Source: RGIG5612 sp045600845
GTDB lineage: Bacteria > Bacillota > Clostridia > Lachnospirales > Lachnospiraceae
Assembly (NCBI GenBank): GCA_045600845.1
Contig: JAZRYR010000011.1
Location: 62,001-126,000 of the forward strand
Length of the DNA: 64,000 bases
Direction of reading: 5' to 3'
Positions 8,479-16,849 of the stretch are shown one piece after another (position 1 is the first letter of the stretch; every line of letters begins with the position of its first letter). Position numbers and translations under genes: made by a program. The notes under the pieces are model-generated. The model did not search any database. It saw nothing but the letters and a program-made list of their open reading frames with translations, and was not told the DNA's origin.

Positions 8479-8727
8479 ATGGAGTTCAGAGAGCAAGTAA
8501 TGAAAATTCTTATTGAAAAGGCTGTAAAGATGTTCGGCGTTGATCCGGCAACTTTAGGTCCTGACACAAATTTCAAAGAGGATTTACAGTGTAAGTCAGC
8601 GAATATCGTTCAGTTCACAACATCTTTGGAAGATGAGTTTGATATTGAAGTTCCATACATGGAGTTCAATAGAAAAGCTACTTTCGCAGATGCAGCAGAT
8701 TATATTGCTGAGCTTTGCGACGAATAA
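8479..8727 (+). CDS. Acyl carrier protein with atypical attachment motif
   Basis: 82-aa acidic four-helix carrier protein. The fold is recognisable from FREQVMKILIEKA, DPATLGPDTNFKEDL, FTTSLEDEFDIEVPYMEF and the C-terminal FADAADYIAEL. The phosphopantetheine site normally reads DSL; here it is CKSAN with Ser40 as the attachment residue, so the flanking Asp is Lys and the Leu is Ala. No fatty-acid genes are beside it. It stands alone between a strong promoter and a terminator, upstream of pta. It may be a specialised carrier rather than the housekeeping AcpP. Confidence 0.85.
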   Translation: MEFREQVMKILIEKAVKMFGVDPATLGPDTNFKEDLQCKSANIVQFTTSLEDEFDIEVPYMEFNRKATFADAADYIAELCDE

Positions 8728-8742
8728 TAAAGCGTTTTCATG

Positions 8743-8777
8743 CCACCCTCACATTTTGTGGGGGTGGAGATTTTTTT
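8743..8777 (+). terminator. Terminator after ACP
   Basis: CCACCCTCACA (8743-8753) pairs with TGTGGGGGTGG (ending 8767), one G-T pair. After AGA comes a run of seven T (8771-8777). Confidence 0.9.
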
Positions 8778-8852
8778 ATGTAGAAAGAGCCCGGAGAGTC
8801 CGTTTCAGCACCCCTTAGGGCAGGAACATGCATTGAGAAGGAGATTCAAATT

Positions 8853-9854
8853 ATGGATTTAATGGAAATGATTTACGAGAAGGCAAAAGCGAATCCACAG
8901 AGAGTAGCTTTTCCTGAAGCAACAGAAGAGAAAATGCTTCAGGCAGCTTTCGAAGCTCATAGTAATGGCTATTGCAAGGCTACTCTGGTAGGAAATCCAG
9001 AGGAAATTAAGGCTGCAGCAGACCAGTTTGGCGTAGACATCAGCACAATGGAAATTTACGACAATACCGATGCTGAACAGAATGCAGCTGCTTTTGAAAA
9101 ATACGTTGCAGAATATTCGGATATGTTCAGCGTAAAATCCCTGACAAGAAAGAGCAAAGACCCGATGTACACCGCTATGGTTCAGCAGTGTTTAGGCATG
9201 TTCGATGTTACTTTTGCAGGTCTTACCCATACCACCGGTGAAGTTATTCTGGCAGCTTCTACGATTATCGGTTTGAAGGACGGTATCGATACTCCTTCTT
9301 CTACCGGACTTTTTGTTATTCCTGGTTATGAAGGAAGTGAAGGCCAGTACCTCCTTTTTGGTGACAGTGCGGTTTGCACAAAACCGACCCCTGCAGAAAG
9401 AGCTTCTATCGCTATTTCCGCTTGCGAAACCGTTCAGAGTCTTTTAGGCTGGGAGCCTAGATGCGCTATGCTCAGCTTCTCTACCGACGGAAGTATGGAA
9501 GGTGAAATGGTAGAAGACGTTCGAGAATCCGTAAGAATCGCAAATGAGCGTCGCCCGGACCTTGCGATTGATGGTGAGTTCCAGCTGGATGCTGCCATTG
9601 ATCCAAAGGTTGCTGCTAAGAAAGTCAAGAGAGAATCCAAAGTTGCCGGCAAGGCAAACATCATTATCTGGCCGGACATTAACGTTGGTAATATCGGTGT
9701 AAAACTGGTTCAGTTCTTCGCAAAAGCAGATGCCCCGGGACCATTCCTTCAGGGCTTCAAGAAGATTGCTTCAGACTGCTCACGTTCCGCTCCTGTTTCT
9801 GAAATCGTTGGAAATATTGCGATGTGCGTTGTCAGAGCAGCAAATCAGGAATAG
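8853..9854 (+). CDS. pta: Phosphate acetyltransferase
   Basis: 333-aa phosphotransacetylase converting acetyl-CoA and phosphate to acetyl phosphate. It has the PTA_PTB fold over its full length: RVAFPEATEEKMLQAA, MYTAMVQQCLGMFD, GLTHTTGEVILAAS (active-site region), FVIPGYEGSEGQ, FGDSAVC and MLSFSTDGS. It is the short form without the regulatory DRTGG domains. No acetate kinase gene follows; the gene is monocistronic between terminators. A phosphate butyryltransferase or a microcompartment-type role cannot be fully excluded, but the motifs best fit Pta. Confidence 0.9.
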   Translation: MDLMEMIYEKAKANPQRVAFPEATEEKMLQAAFEAHSNGYCKATLVGNPEEIKAAADQFGVDISTMEIYDNTDAEQNAAAFEKYVAEYSDMFSVKSLTRKSKDPMYTAMVQQCLGMFDVTFAGLTHTTGEVILAASTIIGLKDGIDTPSSTGLFVIPGYEGSEGQYLLFGDSAVCTKPTPAERASIAISACETVQSLLGWEPRCAMLSFSTDGSMEGEMVEDVRESVRIANERRPDLAIDGEFQLDAAIDPKVAAKKVKRESKVAGKANIIIWPDINVGNIGVKLVQFFAKADAPGPFLQGFKKIASDCSRSAPVSEIVGNIAMCVVRAANQE

Positions 9855-9874
9855 TAATTAAAAGATGTTAAGGG

Positions 9875-9906
9875 CAGCACAGCTGACAAAACAGCTGTGC
9901 TGTTTT
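9875..9906 (+). terminator. Terminator after pta
   Basis: Perfect 11-bp stem CAGCACAGCTG (9875-9885) with CAGCTGTGCTG (9892-9902), then TTTT. Confidence 0.9.
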
Positions 9907-9926
9907 AATAAAATGTAGGATTGTCA

Positions 9927-10769
9927 ATGAGAGAAATTAACGTAAATCTCATAACAGAAAAAGTAAAAGAGCTTTGCATTGCGACAAATTATGATCTGTC
10001 GGAAGATGTAAAAGCGGCCTTAAACAAAGCTCAGGAGTCCGAGAAGAATGAACTTGGGAAAAATATCTTATCCCAGCTTCAGGAAAATCTGCAGCTGGCA
10101 AAGGAGGAAATGATTCCGATCTGTCAGGATACAGGAATGGCAGTAGTCTTTTTGGAAATCGGGCAGGAGGTTCATTTTACCGGAGGCTTTTTGGAAGACG
10201 CCATTCAGGAAGGCGTACGCCAGGGATATCAGGAAGGTTATTTAAGAAAAAGCATGGTAGGCGATCCTTTGCTACGGGTAAATACTGGTGATAATACGCC
10301 AGCTGTAATCCATTACAGTATTGTGCCTGGGGGAAAGGTTAAAATTACGGTTGCCCCGAAGGGGTTTGGAAGTGAAAACATGAGCCGGATATTTATGCTG
10401 AAGCCGGCAGATGGCACTCAGGGCGTAAAGGATGCCATTCTTCAGGCCGTGAAGGATGCGGGCCCCAATGCTTGTCCTCCAATGATGATTGGCGTAGGTA
10501 TTGGTGGTACTTTTGAAAAGTGTGCGCAGTTGGCAAAAGAAGCGTTGACCTTGAACTTGGAAGAAAGACATCTGTCTTCCCATATTGCCCAGATGGAAGA
10601 TGAATTGCTGGAAGAAATCAATGGATTGGATATTGGACCTGCAGGACTTGGCGGAAATACGACCTGTCTTGGAATTCGAATAAAAACTTATGCTACCCAT
10701 ATTGCAGGTCTTCCGGTAGCGGTGAATATTTGCTGTCATGTGAACCGGCATGAAAGTGCGGAGATATAG
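9927..10769 (+). CDS. Class I fumarate hydratase alpha subunit
   Basis: 280-aa catalytic [4Fe-4S] subunit of two-subunit fumarase (or L(+)-tartrate dehydratase, TtdA). It contains PICQDTGMAVVF with the first cluster Cys, NTGDNTPAVIHY, a second Cys in GPNACPPMMIGVGIGGTFEKC, and the third cluster Cys probably in GGNTTCLG. A TTG at 9921 is in frame, but GTAGGA places the start at ATG 9927. The beta subunit begins 1 base after the stop and malic enzyme follows, so fumarate hydration feeding malate decarboxylation is the favoured role over tartrate dehydration. Confidence 0.9.
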   Translation: MREINVNLITEKVKELCIATNYDLSEDVKAALNKAQESEKNELGKNILSQLQENLQLAKEEMIPICQDTGMAVVFLEIGQEVHFTGGFLEDAIQEGVRQGYQEGYLRKSMVGDPLLRVNTGDNTPAVIHYSIVPGGKVKITVAPKGFGSENMSRIFMLKPADGTQGVKDAILQAVKDAGPNACPPMMIGVGIGGTFEKCAQLAKEALTLNLEERHLSSHIAQMEDELLEEINGLDIGPAGLGGNTTCLGIRIKTYATHIAGLPVAVNICCHVNRHESAEI

Positions 10770-10770
10770 A

Positions 10771-11295
10771 ATGAAAAAGATTGAATTGCCTTTAACGGAA
10801 GAAAAAGTTTTAGGCTTAAAGGCCGGAGATATGGTAAGTCTTACCGGCGAAATATATACAGCCAGGGATGCTGCCCATTTAAGAATCTGGGAAGCGTTGA
10901 ACAAGGAGGAAAATATTCCTTTTGAACTGGAGAATGCAGTTATTTATTATCTGGGACCGTCTCCTGCAAGAGAAGGAAAGGTTATCGGCTCTGCTGGACC
11001 GACCACCTCTTCCCGGATGGATAAATACACCCCGGCCCTTTTGGAAAAGGGCTTGAAAGGAATGATCGGCAAAGGATGTCGGTCAGTTGAAGTTATCCAG
11101 GGAATGAAAGACCATAAGGCCGTATACTTTGCGGCAGTAGGCGGTGCAGGCGCCCTTCTGTCCAAGAAAATAAAAAGCTCGGAAGTTATCGCCTATGATG
11201 ATTTAGGCACCGAAGCTGTTCGGAAACTTTATGTGGAAGATTTTCCGGCAATCGTTGTAATCGATTGCGACGGTAATAATTTATTCGAGAGGTAA
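10771..11295 (+). CDS. Class I fumarate hydratase beta subunit
   Basis: 174-aa partner of the alpha subunit (FumA/TtdB C-terminal domain). Signatures are GDMVSLTGEIYTARDAAH, YYLGPSPA, GSAGPTTSSRMDKYTP, MIGKG and the C-terminal DFPAIVVIDCDGNN. A longer frame opens at 10750 inside the alpha gene, but ATG 10771 begins the conserved N terminus and has GCGGAG upstream. The 1-base gap from the alpha gene suggests translational coupling and an equimolar complex. Confidence 0.9.
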   Translation: MKKIELPLTEEKVLGLKAGDMVSLTGEIYTARDAAHLRIWEALNKEENIPFELENAVIYYLGPSPAREGKVIGSAGPTTSSRMDKYTPALLEKGLKGMIGKGCRSVEVIQGMKDHKAVYFAAVGGAGALLSKKIKSSEVIAYDDLGTEAVRKLYVEDFPAIVVIDCDGNNLFER

Positions 11296-11300
11296 GAAAA

Positions 11301-12476
11301 ATGACTCCAATTGCGGAAGAAAGCTTAAAGCTCCATTATGAAAAACAAGGAAAAATAGAAGTAGTATCCAGAGTCAGCGTAAAAAGCAGTGAAGACCTGT
11401 CCTTGGCTTATACTCCGGGCGTAGCTCAACCATGTCTGGAAATCCAGAAGGCTCCGGAAAAATCTTATGAACTGACCAGACGATGGAATATGTGCGCGGT
11501 AATAACGGATGGCAGCGCTGTTTTAGGTCTTGGCGACATTGGCCCGGAAGCTGGCATGCCGGTTATGGAAGGAAAATGCGTCCTGTTTAAAGAGTTCGGA
11601 AATGTTGACGCCTTTCCTTTATGTGTAAAGACGCAGGATGTAGATGAATTTGTTAATACCGTTTATCTGATTTCCGGAAGCTTCGGCGGCGTGAATCTGG
11701 AAGATATTGCGGCTCCGAGATGTTTTGAAATTGAAGAAAAACTGAAAGCAAAATGCGATATTCCGATTTTCCATGACGATCAGCATGGAACAGCGGTTAT
11801 TACTTTAGCAGGCGTTATGAATGCTCTGAAAGTAACCGGTAAGAAGAAAGAGGATGTAAAGGTTGTTATCAGCGGCGCTGGTGCTGCAGCTACTGCCGTA
11901 ACGAAAATCTTTTTGAATTATGGCATCAAGGACATCATCCTATGTGACCGGAAGGGAGCTATTTATGACGGAAAAGAAGGCTTAAATTCTGCAAAAGCGG
12001 CGATGGCGAAAATCACCAATCCGAGAATGGCAAAAGGCTCTTTGGAGGACGTGATTAAAGGCGCAGATATTTTTGTCGGTTTTTCCGTAGCTGGCATGCT
12101 GACAAAAGAAATGGTGAAATCCATGGCAGCAGATCCAATCATTTTTGCCTGTGCAAACCCAACTCCGGAAATTTTCCCTGAGGAAGCGAAAGAAGCCGGA
12201 GCAAGAATCGTCTCTACCGGCAGAAGCGATTTCCCAAACCAGATTAATAATGTGTTAGCTTTTCCGGGAATCTTCCGTGGAGCTTTTGACGTAAGGGCAA
12301 GCCAGATTAATGAAGAAATGAAGATTGCAGCAGCAAACGCCTTAGCTGGGCTTATTTCAGAGGATGAATTAAGTGAAGACTATATTATCCCGAAAGCTTT
12401 TGATCCAAGAGTAGGCGCAGCAGTTGCGAAAGCCGTTGCAGAAGCTGCCAGAGCTACCGGCGTAGCCAGAATCTAA
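11301..12476 (+). CDS. Malic enzyme, NAD(P)-dependent
   Basis: 391-aa oxaloacetate-decarboxylating malate dehydrogenase, converting malate to pyruvate and CO2. Motifs are SLAYTPGVAQPC, GDIGPEAGMPVMEGK, FGGVNLEDIAAPRCFEIE, IFHDDQHGTAV (metal-binding Asp pair) and the dinucleotide fold VISGAGAAATAV. FACANPTPEIFPEEA and SDFPNQINNVLAFPGIFRG follow. The short bacterial form lacks the C-terminal phosphotransacetylase-like domain. The Asp of LCDRKG after the nucleotide fold fits NAD preference, but this is inference. It starts 5 bases after the fumarase beta gene; together they turn fumarate into pyruvate. Confidence 0.93.
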   Translation: MTPIAEESLKLHYEKQGKIEVVSRVSVKSSEDLSLAYTPGVAQPCLEIQKAPEKSYELTRRWNMCAVITDGSAVLGLGDIGPEAGMPVMEGKCVLFKEFGNVDAFPLCVKTQDVDEFVNTVYLISGSFGGVNLEDIAAPRCFEIEEKLKAKCDIPIFHDDQHGTAVITLAGVMNALKVTGKKKEDVKVVISGAGAAATAVTKIFLNYGIKDIILCDRKGAIYDGKEGLNSAKAAMAKITNPRMAKGSLEDVIKGADIFVGFSVAGMLTKEMVKSMAADPIIFACANPTPEIFPEEAKEAGARIVSTGRSDFPNQINNVLAFPGIFRGAFDVRASQINEEMKIAAANALAGLISEDELSEDYIIPKAFDPRVGAAVAKAVAEAARATGVARI

Positions 12477-12509
12477 GGCGAGATAGACCTTGAGACAAAG
12501 GAAAACCTT

Positions 12510-12692
12510 ATGGTAAAATAAAAACAATGGAATAAAGAATATAATCGGTCGTTTCCTGCAGACAGAGCCAGAAATCTGTTGGCTCACAACTGGAAAGAGT
12601 TCCATAATTTAGCAAAAATATTACCGGAAGTATATGCGGAATTTAAGGATAACTTCCTGGTGGATGTGGAGGAAAAATATAAATGCCTATAA
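12510..12692 (+). pseudogene. Possible small CDS broken by a stop at codon 4
   Basis: AAAGG followed by ATG 12510 begins M-V-K-stop. The same frame then stays open for 56 codons with protein-like composition (FPADRARNLLAHNW, FHNLAKILPEVYAEF, VDVEEKYKCL). It ends at 12692 and overlaps the dipeptidase start by 10 bases. I do not recognise the family. Either a TAA (12519-12521) recently interrupted a small upstream gene of about 60 codons, or the true start is a non-ATG codon downstream. It fills most of the 206-base gap between malic enzyme and the dipeptidase. Confidence 0.3.
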
Positions 12693-13777
12693 TTGACATG
12701 CATTGCGACACCATAGCAATGATCTTAAACAAAGAATGGGATGCAGTCAGAAAATTAAGAGGTAAAGATACGGTAGAGAATGTTCCTTTAAGGGAAAACT
12801 CTCTTCATATTGATTTGCTTCGTATGAAGGAAGCCGGATATATGTGCCAGTGCTTTGCCATGTTTACAGGAATGGACATAATTCCAAAACTGGGCATATC
12901 TGCTTTCGATTACGTAAACCGTCTTAACGATACCTGGGACAGAGAAATTCTGGCCAATGCAGATCTGATTAAACCGGCTCTTTCCGGAACGGAAATTGAA
13001 GAGAACTACAAAGCTGGATTTATGTCTGCTCTGAAAACCGTGGAGGAAGGCGCTGTTTATGAAGGCAGCATCGATAAAATGAAAGCCCTTTACGATAAAG
13101 GAGCCAGAATGTCTACACTGACCTGGAACTATGAGAATGAGCTGGCTTATCCCAACTATTTTGTATGGGAAACTAAAGATGGAAAGACGCATTGTTCTGC
13201 AGAAGAAGGCATGCCTTCTCCAATGAACAAGGAAATTGCCCGTCTTTGGACGGAACCGGATAAGGACCGGAAACTGAAAGGAACCGGGCGGGAAATGGTA
13301 CTTGCGATGGAAGAAATGGGAGTAATTCTTGATGTAAGCCATTTGAATGATGCAGGTATTTATGATATATTAGATTTGGTAAAGAAAGATACGCCGGTAA
13401 TTGCCAGTCATTCCAACGCGAGAACGGTAACCGGTCATTGCCGGAATCTATCGGATGAGATGCTTCGGAAGATCGCAGATCATGGAGGCATCTGCGGAAT
13501 CAATTTTGCTTCCGATTTCCTGAATGACCGTGGAGACAACTTAAGCACTAGAGAAGATATGATCGCTCATATCCAATACATCAAAAATGTATGTGGAATT
13601 GAGAGCATCGGTCTGGGAACGGATTTTGACGGAATTGATAATGCCGTGGAATTCGGTGGATGTGAAGGAATGCCAAAGCTGGCAGATGCGATGGCACAGG
13701 CAGGCTTATCTGAAAACGAGATAGATATGGTGTTTTATAAAAATGCTCTCAGAGTATTTAAACACGTTCTAGGATAA
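12683..13777 (+). CDS. Membrane dipeptidase family protein (peptidase M19)
   Basis: 364-aa zinc dipeptidase of the renal dipeptidase family. Metal ligands are visible: IDMHCDTI (HxD), Glu in ALKTVEEGAVYEG, ILDVSHLND (His) and VIASHSNARTV (His), with GLGTDFDGID near the C terminus. There is no signal peptide, so it is a cytoplasmic peptidase for dipeptides despite the family name. GTGGAGGAAAAAT precedes the ATG. The 3' neighbour, a surface protein, is 26 bases away with its own GAAAGGGG site. Confidence 0.93.
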   Translation: MPIIDMHCDTIAMILNKEWDAVRKLRGKDTVENVPLRENSLHIDLLRMKEAGYMCQCFAMFTGMDIIPKLGISAFDYVNRLNDTWDREILANADLIKPALSGTEIEENYKAGFMSALKTVEEGAVYEGSIDKMKALYDKGARMSTLTWNYENELAYPNYFVWETKDGKTHCSAEEGMPSPMNKEIARLWTEPDKDRKLKGTGREMVLAMEEMGVILDVSHLNDAGIYDILDLVKKDTPVIASHSNARTVTGHCRNLSDEMLRKIADHGGICGINFASDFLNDRGDNLSTREDMIAHIQYIKNVCGIESIGLGTDFDGIDNAVEFGGCEGMPKLADAMAQAGLSENEIDMVFYKNALRVFKHVLG

Positions 13778-13803
13778 ATAACACTTTTTGAAAGGGGAAC
13801 ACG

Positions 13804-15660
13804 ATGAAACATTTGAAAAAAACAATTGCTGGTCTTTTGGCAGCAGCAATGGTAATCGCATTGGCGGTGGCACCGGCATTGGCAGGCGATATCATGCCTG
13901 ATGTATCCGGTGCGGAATTCAGTTTAAAACCACCAATCGTTGGACAGACGATTACAGAGGTAAATCAGACACTGAAGTCTGAAAAAGAGGGATTTAAGGT
14001 AGAAAAAATCTACTGGGTTCCGAATATGCCGTTACCAACCGTACTTCCTAGTGGAGAAACCAAAGGAAATATCCAGATGGGAATTAACGGATTGGAATGT
14101 GATGGAAAATCCGTTTCTACAATGAAAGATTCGGATACCTTCCAGCAGGACAAGAGTTATCTCGTTCTTTTTGAAGTATCTTCCACGAAAGGAATTTTAG
14201 GACCAGGTTCCGAACTCCATCTGAATGGAAAAGATATGGTTTTTGAAGGATTTGCAGATGCGGACCATACTGGTGTAACGATGCTGTTTGCAGAGCAGTT
14301 TAAACCAACAGCAAAGGATATGCCACAGGCCGTATTCTCCGCTACCGGATATGACACGGGTGATTTAGGAAATATTACTTCTGCTATGCAGTATTCCTTA
14401 GATGGTGTTAATTGGATCGGCTGCAGCGAGGGAAGATTAAGCTTAAGCGGTATTTCTGAAGGTACCATTCAGGTTCGTTATGCCGACAGCACCGCAAATG
14501 TTCAGACCATTCAGATTTACAGAGCTGGTGTGCCGAAAGATGCATCGGGTGTGAACTGCACCTCCTCAAAAAATGATGATGGAAAGATTGTTGGCGTAGA
14601 TTCTGGCTGCGAATACCGGAAAGACGGAGAAAAAGAATTCAAATCCATTTCTGGTAATACAGTAACAGGACTTACTTCAGGAAAATATTATGTACGTACA
14701 AAAGCAAACGGAAATACACTTGCATCTGGTTCCGTTACTGTATCTATTGCAGAGGGCAAAGCGGCGCTTCCAAAGATTACTGCTCAGCCAACAAGCGAAG
14801 TATTAGATACCGGCAGTGAAGTAATGTATATTACCAAAGCAGAAGGCGAAGGCCTTACTTATGAATGGCATTACATCGATTTCAAGAAACAGAAAGAAAA
14901 AGTAATTGAGAAGGATTCAAAATACTTTATCGGACAGGGAACAGACACCATCGTTATTAAATCCGTTAATAACATGAAGACCGGAGAGCATGACTGCGAA
15001 TATACCGGTGACCAGTTCTATTGCGTTGTTTCCAACAAAGCTGGAAAAGTAAAATCAGATGTTGTTTCCTATACCGTTAACCATGTTCCTGGAAAAGATT
15101 GGAAATCCGATTCCAGCAACCATTGGCAGATGTGCGAATGCGGAAAAATCTTAAATAAAGCAGAACATGTGGATGCAGATAAAGATGGAAAATGCGATGT
15201 CTGCAAGTTCGATATGAGCAATACAAAACAGTATAAGATTTTATCCGGAAATGATGCTTATTGGGAAAAAGGTTCAACAGAAGCCCTGGTACTGACTTGC
15301 GATGGAAAAGCTACTGATTTTAAAGAATTATTGGTTGATGAGAAAACTGTAGAACAGGCAAAATATGGTCTGTCCACAGATGAAGTCGCAGGAACTTTGG
15401 TAGTAACAATTTCAAGTGAGTATCTGGAAACCTTAACCGATGATATACATACTGTTACCTTAAAGTTTACAAATGGCTCGGTAAGCACCCAGTTCATCAT
15501 TGACGATGGTTCTGGAAAAGATGACCCGACACCAGTTCCGGCACCAACAACCTCACCATTGGTATGGATTATCGCAGCAATCGCAGCGGTTGCATTAATC
15601 GTAGTTATTGTTCTGATCATTGTTCTTGTAAAGAATAAAAAACAGAACGGAAAGAAATAA
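13804..15660 (+). CDS. Secreted membrane-anchored surface protein with a Cys-knuckle domain
   Basis: 618-aa extracellular protein of unknown function. A signal peptide covers about residues 1-28, ending ALAVAPALAG. The ectodomain includes an Ig-like stretch (PKITAQPTSEVLDTGSEV, then TYEWHY and YCVVSNKAGK near residues 320-420). A Cys-rich knuckle follows, HWQMCECGKILNKAEH then KDGKCDVC (residues about 438-466), then another beta-rich domain. A Pro/Thr linker (DDPTPVPAPTTSP) leads to one C-terminal transmembrane helix (about 583-607) and a basic tail. No sortase motif is evident. The Cys knuckle resembles repeats in the minus-strand surface proteins at 17.4-19 kb, so these belong to one surface family. 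Confidence 0.75.
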   Translation: MKHLKKTIAGLLAAAMVIALAVAPALAGDIMPDVSGAEFSLKPPIVGQTITEVNQTLKSEKEGFKVEKIYWVPNMPLPTVLPSGETKGNIQMGINGLECDGKSVSTMKDSDTFQQDKSYLVLFEVSSTKGILGPGSELHLNGKDMVFEGFADADHTGVTMLFAEQFKPTAKDMPQAVFSATGYDTGDLGNITSAMQYSLDGVNWIGCSEGRLSLSGISEGTIQVRYADSTANVQTIQIYRAGVPKDASGVNCTSSKNDDGKIVGVDSGCEYRKDGEKEFKSISGNTVTGLTSGKYYVRTKANGNTLASGSVTVSIAEGKAALPKITAQPTSEVLDTGSEVMYITKAEGEGLTYEWHYIDFKKQKEKVIEKDSKYFIGQGTDTIVIKSVNNMKTGEHDCEYTGDQFYCVVSNKAGKVKSDVVSYTVNHVPGKDWKSDSSNHWQMCECGKILNKAEHVDADKDGKCDVCKFDMSNTKQYKILSGNDAYWEKGSTEALVLTCDGKATDFKELLVDEKTVEQAKYGLSTDEVAGTLVVTISSEYLETLTDDIHTVTLKFTNGSVSTQFIIDDGSGKDDPTPVPAPTTSPLVWIIAAIAAVALIVVIVLIIVLVKNKKQNGKK

Positions 15661-15700
15661 AAAACGATAATACAGAAATGACGGAATAGAGGAGACGGTT

Positions 15701-16519
15701 ATGAGTATATTAAATGAACAGGCTCAGTTCCTGAAGGAAAACCTGGATCTTCTGTTGGAAATTCAGGCAGTAAAATTTATTGAAGAGGAATCCCAGATTC
15801 CGGGAAATGCTGTCCGGGCGACAGAATCCTTAGGCCATTTAGCTCTTTGTCAGGCGATGGCGCTGACAAAACGTCAGGGAAAGACCGTATATACCTGCAA
15901 GGAAGCAGAGTGGTGCTGGGCACCGGTGATTTCCTTGGGATATGTAGAATGTGCTCCTGGTACACCTGGGTTTGAAGAAGTGAGTATGTTTATCGGAATT
16001 CCGAATCCGGACAAGGCAAAAGCTTTCCTGGATCATTTTCCGAAACTTCCATACGGAAAATACAAAGGCCTTCTGATTGCCCCGGCCCGTACTGCGGATT
16101 TTGAACCGGATGTTTTGCTGATAAACTGTGATAACAATTTCCAGCTGAGAACGCTGATTGGTGCAATAAAAGCACAGACAGGAAAAATGCTGGATGTTTC
16201 TCTGGAAATGATTGACTCCTGTGTTTATACACTGGTTAAGAGTATGATTACCCGTGAATATACGCTGGCAGTTCCGGATCCGGGAGATCAGGAAAGAGCA
16301 TTGGCCCAGAGCAATGAAATGATTCTGGGGGTTCCGGTAGAGAAAATGGGCGAACTTGTAGAAGGATGTAAGTTTAACATGTCTCATCATATCGGCTATC
16401 ATGATATGCAGCCGATGATGGAATACGACTTTGAACGTCCGTCATTTTATAATCGTTTATTCGAACTCTGGGGCCTTGGACAGAGTAAGGTCTGGGAGAG
16501 AGAACTGAATAATAAATAA
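15701..16519 (+). CDS. DUF169 family protein
   Basis: 272-aa soluble protein. The pattern QAVKFIEEESQIPGNAVRA, then LALCQAMALTKRQGKTVYTC and WCWAPVISLGYVE, matches the DUF169 family, which has conserved Cys and Arg residues but no proven activity. Several Cys (LCQAM, YTCKEAEWCW, LGYVEC) could bind a metal or cluster; this is inference. AGAGGAGACGGTT precedes ATG 15701. It lies 40 bases after the surface-protein stop and ends at a strong terminator, so the two may be cotranscribed. Confidence 0.75.
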   Translation: MSILNEQAQFLKENLDLLLEIQAVKFIEEESQIPGNAVRATESLGHLALCQAMALTKRQGKTVYTCKEAEWCWAPVISLGYVECAPGTPGFEEVSMFIGIPNPDKAKAFLDHFPKLPYGKYKGLLIAPARTADFEPDVLLINCDNNFQLRTLIGAIKAQTGKMLDVSLEMIDSCVYTLVKSMITREYTLAVPDPGDQERALAQSNEMILGVPVEKMGELVEGCKFNMSHHIGYHDMQPMMEYDFERPSFYNRLFELWGLGQSKVWERELNNK

Positions 16520-16523
16520 AGCG

Positions 16524-16552
16524 AAAGCCGGTCCTTTGGGGCCGGCTTTTTT
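16524..16552 (+). terminator. Terminator after DUF169 gene
   Basis: AAAGCCGG (16524-16531) pairs with CCGGCTTT (16542-16549), the stem extended inward by CC:GG, followed by TTTTTT. Confidence 0.92.
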
Positions 16553-16585
16553 GCACCTAAGAAAAGTCAATTTCCAATGGGATGA

Positions 16586-16663
16586 CAAAAGAAGCAGCAT
16601 TCGGAGATAAACGAGAAGCAGGTAAATGATATGATAGACGCAATCAATGAGAGGATAAAATAG
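16586..16663 (+). pseudogene. Orphan C-terminal tail of a lost gene
   Basis: An open stretch of 25 codons after a stop reads as hydrophilic helical protein (EINEKQVNDMIDAINERIK, stop TAG 16661-16663). A hairpin and T-run follow. With no start and no ribosome site it looks like the end of a gene whose front was deleted. The family is not recognisable. It belongs to the eroded stretch that runs to 19.6 kb. Confidence 0.3.
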
Positions 16664-16680
16664 CAGGCAGATATTTAATA

Positions 16681-16709
16681 GGCTCACACTCATGCAGTGC
16701 GCCTTTTTG
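16681..16709 (+). terminator. Terminator of the lost plus-strand gene
   Basis: GGC and CACT (16681-16690) pair with AGTG and GCC (to 16703) around CATGC, then TTTTT. There is no intact gene upstream within 150 bases, which supports a deletion. Confidence 0.5.
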
Positions 16710-16738
16710 TTATTTTTTATTTTATCGTCTTTAGTTGT

Positions 16739-16822
16739 TTATTTCTCGCGTCTGATTTTTCTGATTCCAAGTCCCAGTAAGGTAATTGCTGCAAGTACTG
16801 CAAGTGCTGCGCATCCGTAAGG
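16739..16822 (-). pseudogene. Membrane-anchor fragment of a surface protein
   Basis: Read on the minus strand the frame from 16822 to the stop at 16739-16741 encodes PYGCAALAVLAAITLLGLGIR followed by KIRREK. This is a C-terminal transmembrane helix with a basic tail, as on sortase-type surface proteins. An in-frame stop (16823-16825) and then the repeat array lie upstream, so the ectodomain is gone. It is the remnant of a further member of the surface-protein family beside it. Confidence 0.5.
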
Positions 16823-16849
16823 TTATTGCTTATCTGGATCATGGATGTC

